From positions 62,001 through 126,000 of the forward strand of contig VCMS01000018.1 in assembly GCA_022539475.1 (NCBI GenBank): a stretch of 64,000 bases of DNA, read 5' to 3'. Of the stretch, positions 1-10,183 are shown in pieces. Source of the DNA: Gracilaria domingensis. Its lineage: Eukaryota > Rhodophyta > Florideophyceae > Gracilariales > Gracilariaceae. A model generated the notes under the pieces. That model did not search any database, was not told the origin of the DNA, and was given only the letters and a program-made list of their open reading frames with translations. Made by a program: the position numbers and the translations under genes. The number at the start of each line of letters is the position of its first letter. Position 1 is the first letter of the stretch.

Positions 1-160
1 CCAAAGTATTGTACTTTCCAATCTATGTATCTTGGTGACCTCGATATTTCGTTCAACACATGATTCAGGTTGCCCCTACCTAGTAAACAACGGAGGTTTG
101 ATGCTGTCAATCATGATTGAGATCCTAATGGCAGACATAATATAAGCCCGGCTGGCTACC

Positions 161-1550
161 ATGGACTCGGATTGGAACACTGCCACTTTTGCTCTTCCAT
201 TTATGGACCACATTGAGCGTAAAGAATGGACTACTCACCATCACAGACCTGAAATAGTCCGATTGAGACACTTAGAGCAAAGCATAGTACCACATCCGAG
301 GTCCAGCAGAGGAGCAGGGCAGAGCAAATACAGTCGCTATTATCGTGAGAAAACTAATATGCTCGTAGTTCTGCCAATCCTGGGATAGGTACGGCGAGGC
401 ATGTCGATGTTACCTGCGGAACACAACCGAAGAAACTTCATGTGGTATATTGGACATTACAAAGTTGAGAGGAGTGTGATCAACGACGAGGATGAAGGCG
501 TTTTAGGCAGTGTATTTGTGACGCCTGGCCTTGAAAACCGTTCTAACCTGATTAGGGCAAGTCATACAGATCGCCACGCTCAAAAGGTGCGTGTTCTGTC
601 TTGGTAGGTTCAGGTAGCCACGTTAGCTAATTGGAGAACATAACGTCTACGAGCAACGTTCCATCACACGTTAAAACCTGTAGTGTCAATCATTTTCGTT
701 CACGCCACGCTTTCTTGTGGCACGAACGAAAGTTGCAACCGGCAGAGTTCCTCTCTCTCCTATCCTCCATTTCACGAGTTCAAGAAATGTCTGCAGGGTT
801 AGTTGAAGAGCAGAGCGAGTATCAAAGAATCGAAATTCCTTCAGATATTGGGTTTCTTTGAAACATGTTTTGCTTCCCCCGTCAGCATCCGTTTTTATCG
901 TGAAAAGTTCTCGTTCTAAGGAAGATTTGAAGAAAGAAAAACTTGAGATTCGACATGTATTATCCAAAGAAACCAATAATATTGCACGCTTGATACGTAA
1001 AACTGCATGCAGATCCGATTGGAAAGCATACTGGAGAAAAAATTAGAGCAATCGCTTGAAAGAAAATGAGAAAAATCGAAAACGATACAGACAGAGGACG
1101 ATAAAGGAATCAGTACAGGAAAAAGAGCAAAAGCTTGCCAAACGTTGTGAGCAGTACAGGCAAAAAGCGATGGCAGGTGAAAATTTAGGTGGAAACTTTA
1201 AAGAGCTTGATTCGCAGTCTGACGAATCTAGGTCTTCTGTTTCCGATATGAACGCCTCCTTCACACTCTCAGAATTTGAAAACTGATCATCTTCTTATGA
1301 AACGGAAAGTAGTTCATCGACACAGCGTTCGTCTATTCCAGCTGAGGAAGTAGAAGCTTTGAATTCAGATTTGGCACGACAAGGTTGTTCTCATTACAAG
1401 TATGAGGTTCATTTGGAAACAAAGTTGTTGGGAACCTATACAAACCTCCTGTTTCCTTCGCTAATCATCGATGGTTGCTCCCCCACGTTACTAGTCCGAG
1501 ATTGGAGTGACAAAGCTATCATTTCGAGAGAAGTAATCTCCAGACCTTGA
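161..1550 (+). pseudogene. Decayed basic/Ser-rich ORF module (copy 1)
   Basis: I do not recognise a family. Short open segments in several frames (161-388, 401-607, 631-861, 1056-1550) look like one decayed coding region. Around 781-860 it reads a segment with the core EIPSDIGF. From 1056 there is a strongly basic stretch (ENEKNRKRYRQR) followed by an acidic, serine-rich part. One frame runs from 1056 to 1550 across a TGA at 1284-1286. A related module lies on the minus strand at 8767-9770 (IPEDVGF, then NQNRRKRYEEKRK), so this was a real protein segment. It sits upstream of, and on the same strand as, the Sel1-like gene at 1793, so it could be that gene's N-terminal part. It could also be a transposon ORF, because its relative lies next to a transposase. 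Confidence 0.4.
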
Positions 1551-1792
1551 AATTGTTCCTTGGTACACATTATTCCGATGCAAATTGTCCGGGTCGTCTA
1601 TGTCATAGCCTTAGGCCCAAAGAAGCAAGTCATGGAAAGAAGTGAGGTAGTTATGTGATTAGTTTTGCTTTTGTTAGAACTTGATAGTATCATCAAAGAA
1701 AGTTCTATTGCAATATTACTGAGGTCTTCAGAGCTCCGGAAATTCTGCGCGCAGCAGCCGGAAACCGTACGCTGCAAACCCTCTCTGATATT

Positions 1793-4700
1793 ATGGAAGA
1801 CCGGCTGTTCGCATTCGAAATAGATCGCTTGGATGCCCGCTACAACGGTGGCTTAAGTTTTTTCCCTATAAGCATGGGTTGTGACCCAAATTTTGTCATG
1901 TGTGTGCCAAAATATGTTCAAAAAATTATATATGAGGGAGACAAACAGGCGCCATATCGCCACGTGGTCAGAACCAATTTTCTCGAAATAAATTAATGGT
2001 ACGGTATATGTTCGTGATGAGGCACGAATCGTGGGCAGGCAGTTGAGATCGCCTCATTTCCGCTCTTCGGAAATATCTGATATGACGACCACAGGATGTG
2101 GCCCACAGCGGCTTACTTGGCACAGTTTGGGAAGCAGTGCCTTCAAGAATCGGAGGCTTTTCTTTATGACGACGACTCTTGGAAGTCGAGACGACAGCAC
2201 TTTGGCGGCAAAATATGGGGTACAGCCGTACTTCGCATGGAGTTGGAATGCATCAATGAACCTCGGGATTACCGTATTCAAACCAACCGTGGACAGAGTT
2301 CGTTTCTTGGCCCTGATAAATGGAATGGGTTCGTACCGTCGAGCAGAGATCAGGTGTTTGACAAACATGAAGTTCTTAGGAAATGCTTTCTGAATGAAGC
2401 GGGACTTCCATATAATTGGCCAGTCTTGAAGCAGAGCGATGATGCATTGCCGTCACACGGTCTTTACAGACCGCTCATAAAAGAGGCAGTAGCACAAGTC
2501 CCTTAATACCTGTATGATTTCGTCGAAAAGCTTACCCCTTCTCAAGTTGAACGGTTTGCCATATTTATCGGCATTAGTGATTGGTGCGGGTGTAACGCAC
2601 AACCTCAATCTCAAGCTCTCACAGGCTCGAAGTATTTTGATATCCTTCGGCCAAGGAAGAAATTGCAACCAACAGATGCCCCCGTGCGTATATTGCAAGA
2701 TCAACTGGGTTTCATCGAACCTCCGGTAGCTACAAGATGCGGCTTCCCCTTCATGAGAACGGGGTACGGAAAGTACTTGTGGGACAATCGAGGAATTTTA
2801 CAAGTTAGCGCTCGTATCGACAACTGGTTGGCAATCAATGCTGGTCACCAGGTCGAGTTTTCGCTTCGAAGCCAGCGGGGCCTTGGTATAGATGGCCAAG
2901 AATACAATATCGCACACAGCTCCGAAACTCAACGAGATGTGATTGAATATGGCCAACATGTGGGTATCATATCAGACGAAGGCTTAGGTGGTGAAGGGAA
3001 CACAAATAGGGATTCAGCAGAAGACACGGACAAGCCCGAAGTGAACGTATCTTTGATTTTCATCGCGATTTGGAGCGAATACAGCTGAGATACCAACTGA
3101 CGAATATCGATGCACAACATGCGCATCTGGAACATAGTCTGAGCTTCATAGGATGCGTGAGGGAAAGTGTGCGTTCGGAAATTGCAGACTTTTGTTATGT
3201 TGAGGGAGATGGAAAGGATGACATGTGGTTTGCTACTCTTCCAAGGAAATCAATACCGATATGCATCTCTCAACAACTCTGGGGTTCTTTACTGGAACTA
3301 ATCGATGATCAATTCATGGAACACCCTGAGATGTTTAATTCAACCATTCAGGAACGCCTGTTATGGGAATGTCAAAATGGAGTGCACGCTGTGCTCCAAA
3401 GGTTGGAAAAGAAAGCCACAAAGGCGTCCAGTACAGAGTAGAGGCAATGCTTTTGTTACTACTGGGGTTTCCGAGCCTTCGAGTTGAACACTCGAAAGAG
3501 GTCCTAGTTCTGAAAGACAATAGCGTCGCACGCGTGTTCTTCAGAATCTCGCCTGTAGCGGGTCCTCAACCGTTTAAGGTTTTGATCACTGCTTTTCTAA
3601 CGTCACCCCTCATATATCTAGAAGTGGTAGTCGATGGAGACGAAAAATTCCCTCTCGACGAGCCAAATTTGTTGTTCAAATTGCAAGACTGGAGGGACGC
3701 CTTTGAGGGACGTCGTCACGGTAGAAAAGAATGGCAAAGAAACCACTACATGAACCACGTGAGGGTTCACAGAGGTAACACGAGTATATCTCGCGGGGTG
3801 GCCTCGAAGAATATAAGTAGCGCTGATGCTGAAAGAACTGCATTGGTATGGGAAGGATGGTGGCCACTCCGAGCTGGAATGGCTCTCTTCGAGTTGAAGC
3901 ATTCCTTGCTTATCATCGTTGGAGACCAAATGTCTTCGGAAAGCCACAGATGGGATGAAATACCGAGCACAGTGCATCGAGTTCGGTCTACAAAATATGG
4001 CGCTGCGGTGGCATACGAGAAGGCTAGCATATCGGACTTGAGCGATGCATCTGTTCATCTGGATGCCATACTCAAACTGAGTTCCATCCTTGTTTCTACG
4101 AGGAACCAGTCAAGTTTTCCAGACCCACCGCCACTGTGAAACATGATGGTCGCAGGTAAAAGGCAAAAATATTCACGAAGTTCACCGAGCGGTTCGAAGA
4201 CTAGCACAAATCCATCGCAGCTGAGTATAGGAGACTTATCGGACTACGAAGACATTGTGTCCAATAATGTAGAACTATCCCCAGTTGTATCACCCTCATC
4301 CTCACCCAAATGATCACAGGACAATGTGTTCAAAGCCCTGGGTAGACATGAGGCTCAACTCTTTAATTTCGTGCCGAACCCAACTCCTATTGCAAATTCA
4401 AACCTCGGCGACGCGGACGCTCTTATGGGACAGGTTCAAGAACAGGATCCATCGGCCATGCATGATCTTGCGAGGGGAGTACTGACTGGGACGGGTGCAT
4501 ACCGGAAGAACAGGCCAAAGGCACTTCTCCTGATGGAACGTGCGATTGTACTTGGTCGCCGAATTTAAACGGTCGAAATGTTTGTGAATTCTATTCTCGA
4601 GCACGAAAAGAATCAGATCGAAACGGATCCACAAAAGTTAGAAGACGACGTCGATCGAGCGCTCCGGGCAGTGGAAATGATGTGGAGGGATATAGATGCT

Positions 4701-5234
4701 CGTCACCTGCTTGCATTTGAGAACGGAAAGGCGAAACTGATTTGGAAGAGTGAGAACAGGCAAGATGAAACAACGCGAATGAAGAAGCTCACAAAACTGC
4801 ATTTAAAGCTGATCAAGGTGCGGAGAACAGGAGACCTCATGAGGTACCTCGCAAACAGATTGGCTACATGGGGCAAATCATACACGGAGCGTGAGGCTGC
4901 CACCATACTTTACGAGAGTGCTATCCTGGCCAACCGCAATTTGAATGAAATGCACGAGTTGGCTTTAATCTCCGCAAAGCAGGATATTAAGTTTGCGGTA
5001 CAGTTGTATGAAAGGGTTGAGACATTATCTGCGAGACGGGCGACAACGGAGCAGCAGCAGCAGCAGGAAACAGGAGGTACCATGGTGGTGAGGCAGGCCG
5101 TTAAGAACCGCACGGACGAGGGTCACGAGAATGCGCAACTTTTTCTGGAAGGCATCAGCAGATTGTCACAGATGGGTGGGGTGTCAGCGTCGGTGAACTT
5201 GGGGACGGAAAAGACTGGAGACGGGATCGTTTGA
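1793..5234 (+). pseudogene. Sel1-like repeat protein, multicopy family, copy A
   Basis: A long plus-strand coding region broken into pieces: 1793-1996, 2096-2506, about 2507-3088, 3070-3441, about 3430-4139, then 4140-5234. Breaks include stops after codons ending at 2506, 4139 and near 4312 and 4566, and a frame change near 3055. The C-terminal third (about 4390-5234) reads as Sel1-type helical repeats: PSAMHDLARGVLTGTGAYR followed by KALLLMERAI, and later ILYESAILANRNLNEMHELA. It ends with a short Gln tract (5051-5065). Such repeats act as protein-protein scaffolds. The N-terminal two thirds match no domain I can name. A second copy on the minus strand (29539-31930 plus 34198-34440) follows the same order, so this is a dispersed gene family. 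Reading without a break may continue to about 5320. The function of the full protein is unknown. Confidence 0.6.
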
Positions 5235-6103
5235 GGGGCGGCACGCGCGATGCGGCATTCGAAATTGTCTCAGATGCGGGTGTGGCATTGACGGGTGGTG
5301 AGCGCATTGCTGGGAAGTGAAGGCGTTGGGGAGAAGTAGGAACGTCTCCGAAGGTTGCAAGCAAAAAGCACGACTCGTAAGCACACGGGAGGGCGGCGAT
5401 GCATCATTTGTATAGGTGACTGAGCGTGGTGGAACGCGCCGACGGTAGCGCAAGCAAAGATGTTGAACTCATCATCGAAAAGCGTTCGAGCCAGGCAGCG
5501 TTTGACGTCGGATCGAGAGCAGAGCAAGCAATGACGGCGAATGCACCACGGAGCGATGTTTGAGCTATCTAACGTTTGACGCCGAATTGCGAGCACGTGC
5601 TTCGTGGACGGGCGATGTAAGATCGGCGGCCATTTGATGGTGACGTGGTACCGTTGTAGCCCGAAGCGTTGGCGGTAACGGGCGACCCGGTAGTAAGTTG
5701 CAGAGGGCAGCGGGGCGGTGGCGCCCTTAGCCGCAGCGTGCTGAAGTTGGCGCGTACCGGTCTGGTTTCTAGACCGCGGTGGTCACCTCGGGTGATGCCG
5801 CTCTGCTGCGTTTCGATAAGCGCGACACAACGGGGCTTGGCCGCCACGCATTTGCCAGCGACGCATCGGCGAGAGCTAATCCTGCGCGCTTTCCACTTTG
5901 GATTTGCACCTTTTTGCAGCGCACGCGCATGCCGTCACCTCCACTGTGCCGCCACGCGCCGCGCCTCGCCGCGTCCACAACCGGTTGCTCGAAGCGTCCG
6001 CAAGTACGTGTGCCCTTCGCACTCGCCGTCGCCTCAGCCCGCGCGCGTCGTTCCGCCGCTACATAAGCTGCCGCTGCCGAGACGACAGCGCGCCGAGCCC
6101 ATT
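5235..6103. other. GC-rich stretch without a recognised gene
   Basis: Base composition rises sharply here compared with the first 5 kb. Long open frames exist on both strands, but they are rich in Arg, Ala and Pro, overlap each other and look like products of high GC. The part next to 6104 would be the promoter and leader of the gene that follows. I see no convincing TATA element or RNA gene. Confidence 0.4.
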
Positions 6104-7111
6104 ATGCAGGTGCATCCCACAAACGTCGCGCCGCCGAAAATGGCCGTGCCGCCGGAGCGAGCGTTTGTGAAAGGCGAGCACGGCGACGAGTGCCCGCTGT
6201 AGGAGACAGAGAAGCAGCTGAGGTGTCAGAACGTGTACAGCGTGCGCAATTCGTTTTGGCAGGCCGAGGATGTGGCGGTGGCGTCTTGGCTGCTGGCCAA
6301 CCCGCAGCAGAAGTTCCGTCATGGGGCGCACATTGCGTCCAGCGCGTTTGATTCGTCGCTGGAGGTGCATGCGGAGCAGCGGCTCAAGGATACGAGCGGC
6401 GTGTGGGGCGAGGGCATGTCCATGCCAAAGGAGGCGTCTGCGGAAGGCGCGGAGTCGGGCAAGGACCTGCTTCTGGTGGCGGTGCGGCTGTTTGGAACCA
6501 AGTTGGTCGGGTACAGTTTCGGGTGCTCGTCGGCAGTTCGTCGAGATGACTTTTGCCCGTACGGAGCGCCCACTAACGCGTTTCTACCGCACTACGTCGG
6601 GCGTTTCAGCTTCGACGTTGCAAAGAATGATTTGCTGATCATTGCGCACCACGCAAAGCACAACTGCACAGGAATCATCTCGGCGCGGGGCGGTGCGCGA
6701 CGCGAGCGCAGCATCTACTTGGTGCCACCCGGCACGTACAGATACAACAACCTGCCGTCAAAGGTGATATCCATGACGCTTGGCGTGGAGACCAGGGAGG
6801 ACTGGGCGCCAAAGTATCAGTTTGCCGTGGGCGCTGACGGACAGGGCGAGTGGAGGTGGATGATCGAGGCGCTGGCGAGACTGGAGCGCATGCTCAAGGG
6901 GCGCTTCGTGTGCGCGAGCATGCGGCGCGACGACATGCACTGCGAGAGCGGCGAGGTGCGCAACCGGCGCACGGCCGCCACGGAGAGCATGTTCGACGTG
7001 AAGGACGCCGTGAGCATGCCCGTGTTCCACGACATGGCCACGCGCTGCTACTACTCGTACATGTCGAGGGTGAGCGCCGGCGGCGGCAGCGGGCAGCGCC
7101 CCCGGCGCTGA
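6104..7111 (+). pseudogene. Unrecognised host-type gene with one in-frame TAG
   Basis: Starting at the ATG at 6104, one frame runs to the stop at 7109-7111, broken only by a TAG at 6200-6202. The downstream part (6233-7111, 292 codons) looks like real globular protein: mixed composition, regular hydrophobic spacing, several aromatic and Cys residues (for example WLLANPQQKFRHGA, FCPYGAPTNAFLPHYVG, VETREDWAPKYQFAVG, FHDMATRCYYSYMS). No signal peptide or membrane span is evident. I do not recognise the family. The single stop could be a disabling mutation, in which case this is a young pseudogene, or translation could begin downstream of it. The high-GC third positions match the other host genes in the window, not the transposons. 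Confidence 0.5.
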
Positions 7112-7938
7112 CGTGCTGCGCCGCAGCCTGCATCAGCCGTCACCACATTATCTGCAGAAGGTAAAGGCGCGCGCACGGCCGCCATTGAGCGTACGTAAGG
7201 CGCGTGCGCGCCGTGTCGAATCACACACCGCCATATTGGCGCGCGGGCCGTGCCAAAGCGCCCCATTGTGTGTGTACAAGCACTCTTTGCACGGCCGCAT
7301 GTGAAGCGGAGTTTTCTGCACGCGTGCGCATTGCTCTTCAGCTGTTGTGCCGCGCCGGTCCTGCTCGCCCTCCGCACTCCCCTGCGGCGTCAGGCGTCAT
7401 GCCCACTCTTCGCAAGCGTAAAAGTTTTGTCACCGTGCCGCATCCGCCTGCCATTGCGCACGTGCTGCTCCACGTCGATGCACGGCGCTCGAGCTGCTGT
7501 TTTTCTCCCTCCTCGTCATGAGTACTGCACCGCGTGTGTTCTCCGTATAGCATTCTGCGCTGCCGCCTACCTTCTTCGAGGATGCCAGAAGCGCAAAAGT
7601 CGACGCGGATGATGTCGCTCATTTGCATCTCTGCGTGCTGGCGCGGGGGCTTTTGCTAATGTCGCAGCATTGCCGAATGGCTCTCCTCGAATCTGTATTC
7701 TAGGTTTTGTGCCAATCTTCCCAATCTTCCCGTGCTGCTTTCGGCCTTCGATTTTGCCCACCTCTTTTCCATCACGCACCTGTTTTACGGCGACTGCCGC
7801 GCCGATCGACTGGCGTCCAACATGCTAATCAATCCCATTGCTCCCTTGTATTCTTTGTGCGTTGGTTACACCGTTTCGCAGGGCCCAAACTGGCTGCATA
7901 ACGTCTATTGATGCGCGTTTCACGCGCAGTCGCACAAG
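7112..7938. other. Intergenic, nothing recognised
   Basis: GC-rich near 7112-7450, then falling. The open frames on both strands are short, overlap and lack protein-like composition. No RNA gene, repeat or element boundary was seen. Confidence 0.4.
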
Positions 7939-8319
7939 ATGCAGCTGATTGTCAATTACTGCTCGCCTGTAATCGCTGCCATTATAAGTATCCTCCTACC
8001 ACCGCACACCGTCCCTCAGTTTCTCTATACTTGCCCTCATGGCGACTACGGCTTCATTCAGCATCCCAACCAGGTGATCTTCCTGCACGCGAGCGAGCAC
8101 GAGACATCTGCCCCCGTTGTACTACTACAGGTGTCACAAGGCAGTCGTGAAATTGAAAATGCAGTGCAAGGCAAGTCTATTGCTATTTCAGGAAATCACT
8201 ACCCGTTAGTGATGACATTCGAGTCTCCTGTGGAACAAACCACGGTCAGAAGTGGGAACAAAGCTGCTGCGACGGTATGCGATGAAAGTGTACTTAGTAA
8301 CAACGCCTGTGATATGTGA
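7939..8319 (+). CDS. Hypothetical ORF, 126 codons
   Basis: An uninterrupted frame starting at an ATG, with a hydrophobic first 25 residues (SPVIAAIISILLPP) that could be a signal peptide or anchor. A mixed, plausible globular sequence follows (CPHGDYGFIQHPNQVIFLHA, then ISGNHYPLVMTFESPV). After the stop, the +3 frame at about 8330-8450 also reads protein-like (CVATAIKNVDEQFQRG), so this may be a fragment of a longer broken gene. No family is recognised. It lies between the GC-rich island and the left side of transposon element 1. Confidence 0.3.
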   Translation: MQLIVNYCSPVIAAIISILLPPHTVPQFLYTCPHGDYGFIQHPNQVIFLHASEHETSAPVVLLQVSQGSREIENAVQGKSIAISGNHYPLVMTFESPVEQTTVRSGNKAAATVCDESVLSNNACDM

Positions 8320-8766
8320 TGAAATGTTTCTGATTTGCCGATCACAGCGTCACGTGTGTTGCGACAGCAATCAAAAACGTAGATGAACAGTTTCAACGCG
8401 GGTGCTGGAAGAAATACACCCATTTCGGCAAGCCGTTTCCAGCAACAAAGCGTTTGTGACCAAGACGGTAGTAGATTTGGGACTGGGCGCCAACAAAACT
8501 ATCGGTTTGCAACGGAGACTTTACGATATGAGTAATGCGCTCCGTGTCTGTGTGTCGTAAAGCAGTACATCATTATTTACATTTGTGCTTCGACTGCTTC
8601 GTCGCAAAGCGGCGCCATTTTTCACTTGACTGGAGGTGGAAATCGAAACCTACTTCTTCTCAGATAGACACGTCGCCCGCATTCAGTGGATTTTACTCAA
8701 ATGGACTCCAATTTGCTTAGGGTAGAGTACTACAAGCTCCCCACCACTTCTCTCATACCCTCTAGA

Positions 8767-9770
8767 TTACCAAGAGGCTTCTTTGTTTCGGTCGACTTCA
8801 TCCACTCCCCTATTTTGAATATCCGATTCCTGTCCTGATGCTTGTGATTCACCTTCGTTATTTTCACCGGCTTTCATTTGTATGGCTGTAGCAACGTCAT
8901 TATCAGCAGATATACGTAGCACAGTGTCATCGTCTACTACTGGTAGTTTATACACTTTCAGATAATGATGGAAGCAGCGCACTTAATTTATATCTTCTTT
9001 CAACTCGTATAGGTATCTTCCAAAGCTCGCTGGCGCAACTGAAGATAACGATTCAGGTTCAGTACTATCGGGTGCTGTCTGTTCAGAATTAGAATCACTG
9101 AAGGCTTTCGTCTTGCGTGCTGCGTACCATTTTCGTCTTTTTGCCAGCGTGCTTTCACGTTCTTCACTAGTTTCCGACTTCCGTTTCTCCTCATAACGCT
9201 TACGGCGATTTTGGTTTTCCTTCTCACGAATGGCACCATTTAATCTCCATAACGTTTTACGCAAGGACGGAGTGATTGAGTGCATTGGAGTATGAACAAT
9301 ATTATGCTGCATTTTGGACTTCACGTGAAAGTGTTCTTCCACATCCGCATTTGAAGAGATTTTATGCCTAATCACGAGAAGAGTTGTATCTACAGGCACT
9401 TTAATCCTATCCAGAGGAAATCCAACATCCTCCGGTATAACAATTTTTCGGTATTCGATGGACATATTCAGATGCTATCGCATTGGTGATGGAGAAGAAC
9501 TACTTCACAGGCAAGAGCCATATTTTCGTGTAACGTGCCATATGGCACGTTACAAAGCTCTCTGTCGTGCCAGAAGAGATAAACACGTTTCTCTCGATAC
9601 ATACGTGTACCGGATCTGCCGTTTTCAGGATATTTCAGCCGTGTCCAAACTACTCGGCCGCGTTTGACAAGGGACTTGGGCCGATGTATGATGGTTCTTA
9701 GTGCAAGAGACATGTGCCCACGAGCCATGGTGCTTTCGTCAAGTTCCCGATTTTTCACATCCCATCTCAA
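8767..9770 (-). pseudogene. Basic/Ser-rich ORF module (copy 2) beside transposase
   Basis: Three adjacent minus-strand pieces (9468-9770, 8983-9465, 8767-8982), with a frame change near 9466. The central 160-codon piece begins near the motif IPEDVGFPLDRIKVPVD, followed by a basic helical region (ENQNRRKRYEEKRKSE, TLAKRRKWYAARK) and an acidic Ser/Glu tail, a pattern typical of nucleic-acid-binding or nuclear proteins. It is clearly related to the module at 631-1550, including the upstream segment with FWHDREL matching LWHERKL there. It lies downstream of, and on the same strand as, the element 1 transposase, so it may be a third transposon ORF. The copy at 161-1550, however, is followed by the Sel1-like gene. 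Which gene owns the module is undecided. Confidence 0.4.
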
Positions 9771-10183
9771 GCGCTATTACGTTGTAATGTTTACGTGATG
9801 AACGTTTTTGTGGATATAATTCTGTCTCCGACGATGACACACACTCTTGCAGACACTCCAATGGACGTTTCTATTTCTACAAGTTCCTGAAGGGTAGCGC
9901 CGCGCCTAATCTCTGTCTGTCTCGGTAAGCCGGTGCGAGGGCCTTACATACTATCTTAGGTACTCTAATTGAGGCAAAGCACACTTGTTGGTAATACTGA
10001 TTATTCACGAAGATGTGGTAACGGCAGAAGTAAGAAGCACACCAATAATTTCTTGCATCTGGCTCCATCAAGGCTTGTATCTAGTGCCCCTAAGGAACAC
10101 TTTGAAGATCACGTTTTGGCACAGGAACAATAGGAGAAGCAGGTATCCACCTTGGACTAAGATTGATTGTCGTTGTTGGTCAC

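Noticed and set aside
8700-8720. GGACTCCAATTTGCTTAGG as the left terminus of element 1
   Set aside because: It resembles the right end but in the same, not inverted, orientation, so it cannot be the left inverted repeat. The left end remains unknown.
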